A stretch of DNA of 64,000 nucleotides, taken from the NCBI RefSeq assembly GCF_013409345.1, contig NZ_JACCBB010000001.1, positions 3,286,001 to 3,350,000 of the forward strand, given 5' to 3'. The notes under the pieces are model-generated. The model had not been told where the DNA came from. It saw only the letters and a program-made list of their open reading frames with translations, and made no database searches. This document shows, piece after piece, positions 52,770 through 61,207 of this stretch (the stretch's first letter is position 1; the number at the start of each line of letters is the position of its first letter). Source of the DNA: Kineococcus aurantiacus (GTDB lineage Bacteria; Actinomycetota; Actinomycetes; Actinomycetales; Kineococcaceae). Position numbers and translations under genes: made by a program.

Positions 52770-54311
52770 ATGGACGAACCGCGCGACCCCCGCCGCTTCG
52801 CCGAACTCACCATCGCCCGCTTCCACGACCTGCTCCGCCGGGGTGAAGCGACCAGCGCGGAACTGACCGCCTGGTACCTGCGGCGCATCGAGGACCTGGA
52901 CCGGAACGGCCCGCGCCTCGGGTCCCTGGTCACCCTCAACTCCGCCGCCCTGGACCAGGCCCGGGCCGCCGACGACCACTTCGCCCGCACCGGGCAGCTC
53001 CTGGGGCCCCTGCACGGAGTCCCGATCGTCGTCAAGGACCAGGCCGAGACGGCCGGGATCCCCACCGCCTTCGGGTGCTCCCTGTTCGCCGACTACGTGC
53101 CCGAGCGCGACGCCACCGTCATCACCCGGTTGCGGGCCGCGGGTGCGGTCCTGCTGGGCAAGACGGCGATGTGCGACTTCGCCGCCGGGTGGTTCTCCTT
53201 CTCCTCGCGCACCGGGTTCACCCGCAACCCCTACGACCTCGACCGCGAGACCGGCGGGTCCAGCGCCGGCACGGCCGCCGCGGTCGCCGCCGACCTGGCG
53301 CTCGTCGGGCTGGGGGAGGACACCGGCGGGTCGATCCGCCTGCCCGCGTCCTTCACCAACCTCTTCGGCCTGCGCCCCACCACGGGTCTGGTCAGCCGCA
53401 CCGGTTTCTCCCCTCTGGTGCACTTCCAGGACACCCCCGGGCCGATCACCCGCACGGTGACCGACGCGGCCGTCGTGCTCGACGTCATCGCCGGGTGGGA
53501 CCCGCAGGACGAGTTCACCGCCCTGGCCGCCGGCCACGAGCACGTCGGCGCCTTCGCCGAGGAACTGGACTCCCGCGACCTGTCCTCGTTCCGGGTGGGC
53601 GTGCTCGAGGACGCGTTCGGCCCCGGCCCGGAGTCCGCGGGCACGAACTCCGTCGTGCGCGCCGCCGTCGACCGCCTGCGCGCCGAGGGGGTCGGTGTCG
53701 TCGACGGGCTGGAACTGGGCGACCTGCGCGAGTGGGTCACCGGCACCTCGCTGTACACGACGCAGTCCAAGGAGGACCTCGCCGCGTTCCTGGCCGCCCG
53801 CCCCGGCGCGCCGGCCGCGAGCTGGGACGAGATCGTGGCGGCGGGCGCCTTCCACCCCCTGACCGACCTCGTCGTCGACATCGCCGCCGGGCCGCAGGAC
53901 CCCCGGGACGACCCGGAGCACCTGCCGCGGCGGCTGCGCCAGGAGGACCTGCGCCGGCGGCTGACGGCGCTCATGGCGGCGGCGGGCGTCGACGTCCTCG
54001 TCTACCCCACCGTCCAGGTGCCCGCCCCCACCCGGGAGGAACTGGCCGCCAAGCGCTGGACGGCGCTGACGTTCCCCACGAACACCGTCCTCGCCTCGCA
54101 GTCCTCGCTGCCGGCCGCCAGCGTCCCGGTGGGTTTCACCGACGACGGCCTGCCGGTCGGCTTGGAGGTGGTCGGGCCGGTGATGAGCGAACGGCGGCTG
54201 CTGCGCTTCGCCCGGGCCTGGGAACGCGTGGCCTCCCCGCGGCGGGCCCCCGACCTGTCCGCCGGGGACCTCGCCGAACCGGCCCGTCCCGTCGCCTCGG
54301 CCGCGCGGTGA
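52770..54311 (+). CDS. amidase-signature family hydrolase
   Basis: A 513-residue amidase. The Ser-cisSer-Lys triad is K89 (VVKDQ), S164/S165 (TGGSSAG) and S188 (DTGGSIR). It lacks tRNA-amidotransferase partners, so it is a free-standing catabolic amidase releasing ammonia or an amine from an amide. ATG at 52770 with GGAGG upstream. It overlaps the LamB/YcsF gene by GTGA. Relatives include ureidomalonase, AtzF-like allophanate hydrolase and biuret-pathway enzymes, so a small N-acyl urea or diamide is a possible substrate. Confidence 0.87.
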   Translation: MDEPRDPRRFAELTIARFHDLLRRGEATSAELTAWYLRRIEDLDRNGPRLGSLVTLNSAALDQARAADDHFARTGQLLGPLHGVPIVVKDQAETAGIPTAFGCSLFADYVPERDATVITRLRAAGAVLLGKTAMCDFAAGWFSFSSRTGFTRNPYDLDRETGGSSAGTAAAVAADLALVGLGEDTGGSIRLPASFTNLFGLRPTTGLVSRTGFSPLVHFQDTPGPITRTVTDAAVVLDVIAGWDPQDEFTALAAGHEHVGAFAEELDSRDLSSFRVGVLEDAFGPGPESAGTNSVVRAAVDRLRAEGVGVVDGLELGDLREWVTGTSLYTTQSKEDLAAFLAARPGAPAASWDEIVAAGAFHPLTDLVVDIAAGPQDPRDDPEHLPRRLRQEDLRRRLTALMAAAGVDVLVYPTVQVPAPTREELAAKRWTALTFPTNTVLASQSSLPAASVPVGFTDDGLPVGLEVVGPVMSERRLLRFARAWERVASPRRAPDLSAGDLAEPARPVASAAR

Positions 54312-55135
54312 GCGGACCGGGCGTCCGCACCCTGGACCTGAACTGCGACTTGGGGGAGAGCTTCGGCGTCTACCGCTACGGCGCCGACACCGAGGTGATG
54401 CCGCTCATCACCTCGGCCAACATCGCCTGCGGCGCGCACGCGGGGGACCCGCGGACGATGCGCGAGAGCGTCGACCTGGCCGTCCGCCACGGCGTCGCGA
54501 TCGGGGCCCACGTCGGCCTGGCCGACCGGGAGGGTTTCGGCCGGCGCGCGATCGCCGTCGGGGCGCAGGACGTCCACGACCTGTGCCTGGCCCAGATCGG
54601 GGCCCTGGACGCCTTCGTGCGCGCCGCCGGGCAGCGGATGGCGCACGTCAAACCCCACGGCGCGCTGTACGTCATGGTCAACGACCAGCCCGAGCTGGCG
54701 CAGGCGGTCTGCGCCGCGGTGCGGGCCTTCGACCCGCGCCTCGCGCTGTACGCGCTGCCCGGGTCGGCGCTGGCGGCGGCGGCCCGCGACGCGGGGCTGG
54801 GGGTGGTCGAGGAGTTCTTCGCCGACCGTCCCTACCAGGCGGGTCGCGTGCGCATGTTCGGCTGGACCCCCGAGGAACTCGGGACCCCTGACGTCGCGGC
54901 CGAACGCGCCGTGCAGCACCTGCGGACTCCCGCCCTGGCGGGCGTCGGCACCGTCTGCGTGCACAGCGACAGCCCCGCCGCAGCCGCACGCCTGCGCGCC
55001 CTGCGGGCCCACCTCGACCGCGCGGGTTGGACCGTGGCGCCCCCGCGACCGTCCCGGAACCCCACCGGCCCGGCGACCACCCCGCTGTCCCCCCGGCACG
55101 TCGACGAGGCGCTCCAGCCCGCCCCTTCTTCCTGA
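54308..55135 (+). CDS. LamB/YcsF-family protein (5-oxoprolinase subunit A-like)
   Basis: A 275-residue protein with the family motifs DLNCDLGESFG (residues 10-20), TSANIACGAHAGDP, AHVGLADREGFGRR and HVKPHGALY. The late VHGD motif reads VCVHSDSP. The family includes PxpA, which opens the 5-oxoproline ring in an ATP-dependent complex with PxpB and PxpC. No pxpB/pxpC genes are present in the window. It lies between two amidases and may catalyse or assist opening of a cyclic amide. The C-terminal 35 residues are Pro-rich and outside the family domain. Confidence 0.87.
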   Translation: MSGPGVRTLDLNCDLGESFGVYRYGADTEVMPLITSANIACGAHAGDPRTMRESVDLAVRHGVAIGAHVGLADREGFGRRAIAVGAQDVHDLCLAQIGALDAFVRAAGQRMAHVKPHGALYVMVNDQPELAQAVCAAVRAFDPRLALYALPGSALAAAARDAGLGVVEEFFADRPYQAGRVRMFGWTPEELGTPDVAAERAVQHLRTPALAGVGTVCVHSDSPAAAARLRALRAHLDRAGWTVAPPRPSRNPTGPATTPLSPRHVDEALQPAPSS

Positions 55136-55167
55136 CCCCCGCTCCCGCACCCCGAGAGGAACCGACC

Positions 55168-56553
55168 GTGAGCACCAGCACCCGCGACGGCGTCGCCGTC
55201 GAGCACCACGGCCTCGAGTCCGAGTTCGAGCACGAACCCGTTCCCGCGTCCCGCCGACGATCCCTGGGGTCGGTCTCGGCCGTCTGGTTCGGCTTCCCCA
55301 TGATCATCACCAACGCCATCTTCGGCGGGACCATCGTCTACGGCCTGGGTTTCTGGCGCGGCATGGCCGCGATCGTCGCCGGCAACGTGGTGCTGTTCGC
55401 CTACGTCGGCGCGCTCAGCCACATCGCCGGGCGCACGGGCAAGAACTTCGCCCTCACCGCCGCCGAGACGTTCGGGCGCAAGGGGGCCCCGATCGCCGCC
55501 GGGTTCCTGTCCACGGTGGTCATCGGCTGGTTCGCCTTCCAGACCGGCCTGACCGGCGCCACGCTGAACGGTTCCCTGGGCTGGAACGAACCCCTGATGA
55601 TCGCGATCGCCGGGGTGCTCTACATCGCCATCACCTTCGTCGGCATCCGGGCCCTGACGATCATCGGCCTGGTGGCCGCGCCGCTGTTCGTCGTCCTGGC
55701 CGTCGTCGCGCTCGTCTTCGCCGCCCGCGACGGCGGGCTGTCCGGCATCACGTCCTACCAGGGTGGCGCCCCCGACGCGGGCGTGCTCAGCGTGGGTGCG
55801 GCCATCACGATCGTTGTGGCCGGGTTCGCCGACTCGGGGACCATGACCGCCGACTTCACCCGCTGGTCGCGCACCGGCCGCGAGGCCGTCCTGGCCACCT
55901 TCACCGCCTTCCCGCTGGCGAACGTCATCTCCCTGCTGGTCGGGGGCCTGATCGTGGCCGCCGGTGCGGCCGCCGCCCCCGCCGCCAACGGCGGTGACTT
56001 CCTGCCGATCCTCACCTCCCACGGCTGGGTCCTGTCGGCCCTCGCGGTGGTGTTCGTCTTCATCAACCTGGGTTCGGTCTGCACGCACTGCCTCTACAAC
56101 GGCGCCGTGGGCTGGAGCCAGCTGACCGGTGGCCGGATGCGGGTGCTGACCCTCGTCCTGGGCGGCATCGGGCTGGTGGCGGCCCTGGCCGGGGTGTGGA
56201 GCCACTTCGCGGCCTGGCTGAACCTGCTGGGCATCTTCGTGCCCCCGATCGGCGCGGTGCTCATCCTCGACCAGCTCGTCCTGCGGCGTTCCGCCCGCCG
56301 CCCGCTGACCGCCTTCCGGGCCCGGCCCTTCATCGCCTGGGCGATCGGTGCGCTCGGCGCGGCGCTGGTCCACTACCGGGCCCCGCAGCTGTCCGAGGCC
56401 CTCGCGGGCATCGTCGTCGGTGCCCTGGCCTACCTGCTGCTGGACCTGCTCACCGGGCAGCGGGAACTGCGCGGCGCTCCCGAGGGCGCCCAGCTCGTCA
56501 GCCCCCGCACCCCGGACACCACGGTGGGCACCACGGCGAAGGACCCCTCGTGA
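55168..56553 (+). CDS. NCS1/CodB-type nucleobase permease
   Basis: A 461-residue membrane protein with 12 helices. The first helix region reads SAVWFGFPMIITNAIFGG, and SHIAGRTGKNFALTAAETFGRKG follows near residue 95. GFADSGTMTADFTRWSRTGREAV near 220 is the CodB-like substrate segment. It would import the heterocyclic or amide compound degraded by the operon. The GTG at 55168 has GAGAGGA upstream, 32 bases after the LamB/YcsF gene; it overlaps the next amidase by GTGA. Confidence 0.87.
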   Translation: MSTSTRDGVAVEHHGLESEFEHEPVPASRRRSLGSVSAVWFGFPMIITNAIFGGTIVYGLGFWRGMAAIVAGNVVLFAYVGALSHIAGRTGKNFALTAAETFGRKGAPIAAGFLSTVVIGWFAFQTGLTGATLNGSLGWNEPLMIAIAGVLYIAITFVGIRALTIIGLVAAPLFVVLAVVALVFAARDGGLSGITSYQGGAPDAGVLSVGAAITIVVAGFADSGTMTADFTRWSRTGREAVLATFTAFPLANVISLLVGGLIVAAGAAAAPAANGGDFLPILTSHGWVLSALAVVFVFINLGSVCTHCLYNGAVGWSQLTGGRMRVLTLVLGGIGLVAALAGVWSHFAAWLNLLGIFVPPIGAVLILDQLVLRRSARRPLTAFRARPFIAWAIGALGAALVHYRAPQLSEALAGIVVGALAYLLLDLLTGQRELRGAPEGAQLVSPRTPDTTVGTTAKDPS

Positions 56554-58040
56554 GCGGGCCCACCACCGCCCTCGATGACCTCACCCGGCTGCCCGCCACC
56601 GAGCTGGCCCGCCTGGTCCGCGACCGCGACGTCTCCGCCGCCGAGGTCACCGAGGCCGCGCTGAGCCGGGTCGAGGCGCTGGACGGCACGCTGCACGCCT
56701 TCGTGGAGCTGACCGCCGACGCCGCACGGGCCCGGGCCGCGGCCCTCGACGCCCTCCTCGCCCGCGGCGAGGAGGTCGGCCCGCTGGCCGGGGTCCCGCT
56801 GGCCGTCAAGGACCTCATCGCCACCAAGGGGGTCCGCAACCGCAACGGTTCACCGGCCTACCTCGACTTCGTCCCCGACGAGGACGACATCGTCGTCGAG
56901 CGGGCCCGGGCGGCCGGTGCCGTCCTGCTGGGGCAGACCACCGTCCCGGAGTTCGGCTACAGCGCCGTCGGGCACAGCCCCGTCAGCCCCACCGCGCGCA
57001 ACCCGTGGAACCCCGACCTGACCCCCGGGGGTTCCAGCGCCGGCTCGGCCGTCGCGGTCGCCACCGGGATGGCGCCGCTGGCGTTCGGCAGCGACGGCGG
57101 CGGTTCCATCCGCATCCCCGCCGCCCACTGCGGGATCTACGGGGTCAAGGCCTCGATGGGGCGGGTGCCGCTCTACCCGGGGACCCGCGACGAGCGCTAC
57201 CCGGGCATCTCCAGCTGGGAGAACCTCGAGCACGTCGGGCCGCTGACGCGCACCGTCGCCGACGCCGCCCTGCTGCTGTCGGTCGTCGCCGGCCCCGACC
57301 CCCGCGACCGGCACTCCATCCCCTGCCTCGACGTGGACTGGACGGCGGCCGCCGCCGCCGGTGCCGCCGGGGACCTGGCGGGCCTGCGGGTGGCCTACAG
57401 CCCCGACCTGGGGCACCTGGCCGTCGACCCCCGGGTGCGGGAGGTCGTCGAGCGCGCCGTGGGCGTCTTCACCGACCTGGGCGCCCACGTCGAGGAGGCC
57501 GACCCCGGTCTCGGCGACCTCGGCGAGGCGTTCTGGACGATGGTCGCCGCCGAGACCGACCTGCGCGGCATGCGCGCCCTGGCGCAGCGGCACCCCGACA
57601 CGTCCCCGCACCTGCGGGACCTGCTGGACCGCCCGTGGACGGCGGAGGACTTCACCGACGCCCTGGTCACGCGCAAACGGGTCGTCAACCGGATGTGGCG
57701 GTTCATGGCCGGCTACGACCTGCTGATCACCCCGACCCTGGCCGTGCCTCCCTTCGGGCTGGGCGTGCAGGGACCCACGGAGATCGACGGGCGCGCGGTC
57801 GCCGACAACGCCTGGCTGGGTTTCGTGAACCCGATGAACATGACCGGGCAACCCGCCGCCAGCGTCCCCGCGGGGTTCACCGCCGACGGGCTGCCCGTCG
57901 GCCTCCAGGTCGTCGGCCCGCACCTGGGCGACGCGGCCGTGCTGCGCGCCTCGGCGGCCTTCGAGGCCGCGGCCCCGTGGGCGCAGCACTGGCCCGCCCT
58001 CGCCGCGCGCGCCGCCGAACCGACGGGAGCGACGGCGTGA
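56550..58040 (+). CDS. amidase-signature family hydrolase
   Basis: A 496-residue amidase with triad K87 (AVKDLIATKG), S162/S163 (PGGSSAGSA) and S186 (DGGGSIRIP). It differs strongly from the amidase at 52770, so the two probably act on successive amide bonds and are not recent duplicates. It lies between the permease and formamidase, with GTGA overlaps on both sides. Confidence 0.88.
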   Translation: MSGPTTALDDLTRLPATELARLVRDRDVSAAEVTEAALSRVEALDGTLHAFVELTADAARARAAALDALLARGEEVGPLAGVPLAVKDLIATKGVRNRNGSPAYLDFVPDEDDIVVERARAAGAVLLGQTTVPEFGYSAVGHSPVSPTARNPWNPDLTPGGSSAGSAVAVATGMAPLAFGSDGGGSIRIPAAHCGIYGVKASMGRVPLYPGTRDERYPGISSWENLEHVGPLTRTVADAALLLSVVAGPDPRDRHSIPCLDVDWTAAAAAGAAGDLAGLRVAYSPDLGHLAVDPRVREVVERAVGVFTDLGAHVEEADPGLGDLGEAFWTMVAAETDLRGMRALAQRHPDTSPHLRDLLDRPWTAEDFTDALVTRKRVVNRMWRFMAGYDLLITPTLAVPPFGLGVQGPTEIDGRAVADNAWLGFVNPMNMTGQPAASVPAGFTADGLPVGLQVVGPHLGDAAVLRASAAFEAAAPWAQHWPALAARAAEPTGATA

Positions 58041-59089
58041 CGGGCCTCGACGGGCTGAACCCCTCGCCCGGGGCCCTCGTGGTGGGGATGGTGCAGGCCC
58101 GCATCCCCGTCATCGCCCGACCCGCCGACCTGCAGGCCCAGGCCGACCGCCTGGCCGACCTGCTGCGGCGGGCCAAGCGGGGGATGCCCACGCTGGACCT
58201 CGTCGTCTTCCCCGAGTACAGCCTCAACGGCCTGGACCCGCAGACCTTCCTCGACGACACCCTGCTGGTCGACCGGGACGGTCCCGAGGTGACGACCCTG
58301 CTCACGGCGTGCGCCGAGGCGGGGGTGTGGGGGTGCTTCTCCCTCATGGAGCGCAACCCCGGTGGTGCGCCCTGGAACTCCGGCGTCGTCGTCGACGACA
58401 CCGGCACCGTGCAGCTGTACTACCGCAAGCTGCACCCCTGGGTCCCGATGGAACCCTGGCAGCCGGGCGACCTGGGGATCCCCGTCTGCGACGGGCCCGC
58501 CGGGTCGAAGCTGGCCCTGATCATCTGCCACGACGGGATGCTGCCCGAGGTGGCCCGCGAGGCCGCCTACCGCGGGGCCAACGTCATCCTGCGCACCGCC
58601 GGGTACACCCACCCCATCGCGCAGTCGTGGCGGATCACCAACCAGTCCAACGCCTTCCACAACCTCGCCTACACCGTCTCGGTCTGCATGGCCGGGCCGG
58701 ACCCGAACGGGGTGTGGTCCCAGGGGGCGGCGATGGTCTGCGACGTCGACGGCACGGTCCTGGTCGAGGGGGACGCGACCCCCGACCGGCTGGTCACCGC
58801 CGAGGTGGTGCCCTCCCGCGCCGACGACGCCCGCCGCGGCTGGGGGGTGGAGAACAACGTCTACCAGCTCGGTCACCGCGGGTACGTCGCCGTCGAGGGC
58901 GGCGCCCGCGACAACCCCTACACCTGGGTCGCCGACCTGGCGGCCGGCTCCTACCGGGTGCCGTGGGAGGACGAGGTCGTGCACGTCGACGGCACCCGCG
59001 CCGGCTGGCCCGCCCCCGAGCAGGTCCGCGCCCGCGCCCAGCCCGGCGGGAGCGCCGCACCGGCTCCCACGGGGCCCAGCGGCGGCTGA
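58037..59089 (+). CDS. amiF: formamidase (nitrilase superfamily, AmiF-like)
   Basis: A 350-residue C-N hydrolase. The catalytic triad is E60 (FPEYSLNGL), K131 (YRKLHPWVP) and C164 (IICHDGM). The formamidase-type pattern continues with GYTHPIAQSWRITNQSNAFHNLAYTVSV. It is expected to hydrolyse formamide to formate and ammonia; aliphatic amidases (AmiE) are near relatives. As last gene of the operon, it suggests that formamide or another small amide arises from the earlier steps. GTG at 58037 overlaps the amidase stop. Confidence 0.87.
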   Translation: MTGLDGLNPSPGALVVGMVQARIPVIARPADLQAQADRLADLLRRAKRGMPTLDLVVFPEYSLNGLDPQTFLDDTLLVDRDGPEVTTLLTACAEAGVWGCFSLMERNPGGAPWNSGVVVDDTGTVQLYYRKLHPWVPMEPWQPGDLGIPVCDGPAGSKLALIICHDGMLPEVAREAAYRGANVILRTAGYTHPIAQSWRITNQSNAFHNLAYTVSVCMAGPDPNGVWSQGAAMVCDVDGTVLVEGDATPDRLVTAEVVPSRADDARRGWGVENNVYQLGHRGYVAVEGGARDNPYTWVADLAAGSYRVPWEDEVVHVDGTRAGWPAPEQVRARAQPGGSAAPAPTGPSGG

Positions 59090-59114
59090 CCGCCCACCAG
59101 ACCGCCCACCACCC

Positions 59115-59143
59115 CGCCGCGTCGGCGGTCAGCCGACGCGGCG
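59115..59143. terminator. hairpin between formamidase and ureD, covering the ureD stop codon
   Basis: A perfect 12-bp stem (59115-59126 with 59132-59143) has a 5-base loop that contains the stop codon of ureD (59129-59131). It can end transcripts of both convergent operons. Confidence 0.7.
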
Positions 59144-59806
59144 CACCAGGCTCCCGGGGCCCTCCAGCTGGAGCGCCCCGGGGGCCTCGACGCGTTCCCC
59201 CAGCACCAGCAGCGTCTCCACGCGCCGGTGGCCGCCGAGGACGGCGGGGGAGCGGCGCACCCGCCGGTCGCGCAGGTCCAGGTCCTCGGCCAGCAGGGGC
59301 CGCCCGTCCCGGCGCGCGCGGGTGCGCAGCACGACGGCGCCGCCGGTCTCGCCGCTGCGACCCAGCACGAGCGTCTCGCGGAGCCGGGCGACCGCGCCGG
59401 GGGCGAGGTCGACGTGGGTGTCGCGCTCGACGTGGGCGCCGTCGGCGACGACGAGGGGTTCGGCGTCCCAGCGCACCCGGGCCCCGGCGCCCAGGTGCAG
59501 GCGAGTGGTCCAGCGCGCGGGCGGTCCGCCGCGACCGTCGTAGGCGACGGTGGCGGCGACCTCCACGAGGTCGAGGGTGCAGCCGGGCCCGACGTGCACC
59601 TCCACCGCGACCCGGTCTCCGGCCAGCAGCAGCGCCCGGGCCCCGACCAGCGCGACGCGCACGGCGCGCCCGTCGGGGCTGCGGGTGAGCAGCTTCGGTG
59701 CGAACGCCCCGGTCCGCAGGTCCAGCCCGTCGGCGCCGACGCCGACGCGGGTGACGTCGTCCGCCCCCGGGGGCGCGGCGGTGCGGCGGGGGGTGGTGAG
59801 GTTCAC
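59129..59806 (-). CDS. ureD: urease accessory protein UreD
   Basis: A 225-residue protein. Segments typical of UreD/UreH are [46 protein letters not shown] and [30 protein letters not shown]. It is the scaffold through which UreF-UreG deliver nickel to apo-urease. It is somewhat short (270-290 in many species), as usual in actinobacteria. GTG at 59806 overlaps ureG by GTGA; last gene of the operon. Confidence 0.87.
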   Translation of the reverse strand: MNLTTPRRTAAPPGADDVTRVGVGADGLDLRTGAFAPKLLTRSPDGRAVRVALVGARALLLAGDRVAVEVHVGPGCTLDLVEVAATVAYDGRGGPPARWTTRLHLGAGARVRWDAEPLVVADGAHVERDTHVDLAPGAVARLRETLVLGRSGETGGAVVLRTRARRDGRPLLAEDLDLRDRRVRRSPAVLGGHRRVETLLVLGERVEAPGALQLEGPGSLVRRVG

Positions 59807-60525
59807 GCGTGGCTGTGCACGGTCCCGTCGGCGTGGGAGTGCGGGGCCATCGGCCCCGGGTCGACCGGTTCGTGGCCGCCGGCGCGGAACTGCTCCAGCA
59901 CCCCCAGCAGCCAGCCGGTGAGGTGGTCGATCGAGTGCCGGTCGGTGCGGGACAGGGCGATGACGGGACGGCCGTCGCGGGCGGCGGAGGCGTCGGCGTG
60001 CATCCGCTCCACGTCGACCCCCACGTGCGGGGCGAGGTCGGTCTTGTTGACCACCAGCAGGTCGGCGCGCGCGATCCCGGGGCCGCCCTTGCGGGCCACG
60101 TCCCCGCCACCGGCGACGTCGAGGACGAAGATCTGCGCGTCGACCAGGGCGGGGGAGAACGTCGCGGTGAGGTTGTCCCCGCCGGACTCCACGAGCACCA
60201 CGTCCAGCGGCGCGAAGTCGGCTTCGAGGTCCTCCACGGCCAGCAGGTTCGCGGTGACGTCGTCGCGGATGGCGGTGTGCGGGCAGGCGCCGGTCTCCAC
60301 CGCGCGGATCCGCTCGGGGTCCAGGACCCCGGCCGAGCGCAGGAACCGGGCGTCCTCGTCGGTGTAGATGTCGTTGGTGACGACCCCCAGGCGCAGCCGG
60401 CCGGACAGTTCCCGGCAGAGCAGCGCGATGAGGGAGCTCTTGCCGGTGCCGACGGGCCCGGCGACGCCGAGGCGGAACGAGCGGGTGGTCGGGGCGTTCT
60501 GGGGGTCCAGCGGTTTCTCAGGCAT
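59803..60525 (-). CDS. ureG: urease accessory GTPase UreG
   Basis: A 240-residue GTPase. The P-loop GPVGTGKSS is at residues 23-31, the nickel-binding C81-P-H83 in [13 protein letters not shown], Walker B in [17 protein letters not shown], and the base motif NKTD. The C-terminal tail is rich in His ([13 protein letters not shown]). No ureE is present in the operon, so this tail may help store nickel. It overlaps ureF by eight bases. Confidence 0.95.
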   Translation of the reverse strand: MPEKPLDPQNAPTTRSFRLGVAGPVGTGKSSLIALLCRELSGRLRLGVVTNDIYTDEDARFLRSAGVLDPERIRAVETGACPHTAIRDDVTANLLAVEDLEADFAPLDVVLVESGGDNLTATFSPALVDAQIFVLDVAGGGDVARKGGPGIARADLLVVNKTDLAPHVGVDVERMHADASAARDGRPVIALSRTDRHSIDHLTGWLLGVLEQFRAGGHEPVDPGPMAPHSHADGTVHSHA

Positions 60526-61207
60526 GGAACAACCTCATCGGGGTGGTGGTGTGCAGGAGGGAGAACTCTTCGGTCAGGGGCGCCCCGGGGGCGGGGACGT
60601 CGTCGGGGTCGGTCAGGTGGGCCAGGTCGGCGACCAGCCCCTCACCGGCCCGGTGGGCGGCCACCGTCCAGGCGACGGTGTCCACGGGGTCGGTGGGCAG
60701 CAGCTTCAGGGCGGCGGCGCCCACGGTGGCGGCGTCGTCGTGGACGCACAACCGGACCAGGCGGGCGGCGTCCAGCCCGGCGACGGCGGCCAGCGCCCCC
60801 AGCACCAGGGGGCGCGGTGGCGTGCGCCCCAGCGCGGCCCACACCGGGTGCGGCCAGACCCGCCCGGCCATCCGCAGGTACCCCCGGCCCAGGGTGCGCG
60901 ACGCCGCGCGCAGCGGCGGGCTGGGGGTGCGTGCGGCCCAGGCGTCCTCGACCGGTCCCGGGGGCAGGCCGGCCAGGACGTGGTGGCGGGCCACGACGGC
61001 GGTGCCGGCCTCGACGGCCACCACGGTGCGCAGCCGCCCGTGCAGGAACTCCGGCACGTCGGCCAGGGCCAGGCCGCCGTGGGCGACGGCCGGTTCCAGA
61101 CCGGCGGACTGCGTGTGCGCGCCCACCGGCAGCCGGGCGTCGGCCAGCAGCGCCAGCAGCAGGTCCGGGTCGGGTGCCGGGTCGGGGGTGGGTCCGGGTC
61201 CGGTCAT
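60518..61207 (-). CDS. ureF: urease accessory protein UreF
   Basis: A 229-residue mainly helical protein. The UreF motif [22 protein letters not shown] is at residues 20-41, followed by [19 protein letters not shown] and, near the C-terminus, [12 protein letters not shown]. It controls UreG GTP hydrolysis during nickel insertion. The ATG at 61207 overlaps the ureC stop by one base. Confidence 0.87.
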   Translation of the reverse strand: MTGPGPTPDPAPDPDLLLALLADARLPVGAHTQSAGLEPAVAHGGLALADVPEFLHGRLRTVVAVEAGTAVVARHHVLAGLPPGPVEDAWAARTPSPPLRAASRTLGRGYLRMAGRVWPHPVWAALGRTPPRPLVLGALAAVAGLDAARLVRLCVHDDAATVGAAALKLLPTDPVDTVAWTVAAHRAGEGLVADLAHLTDPDDVPAPGAPLTEEFSLLHTTTPMRLFHA

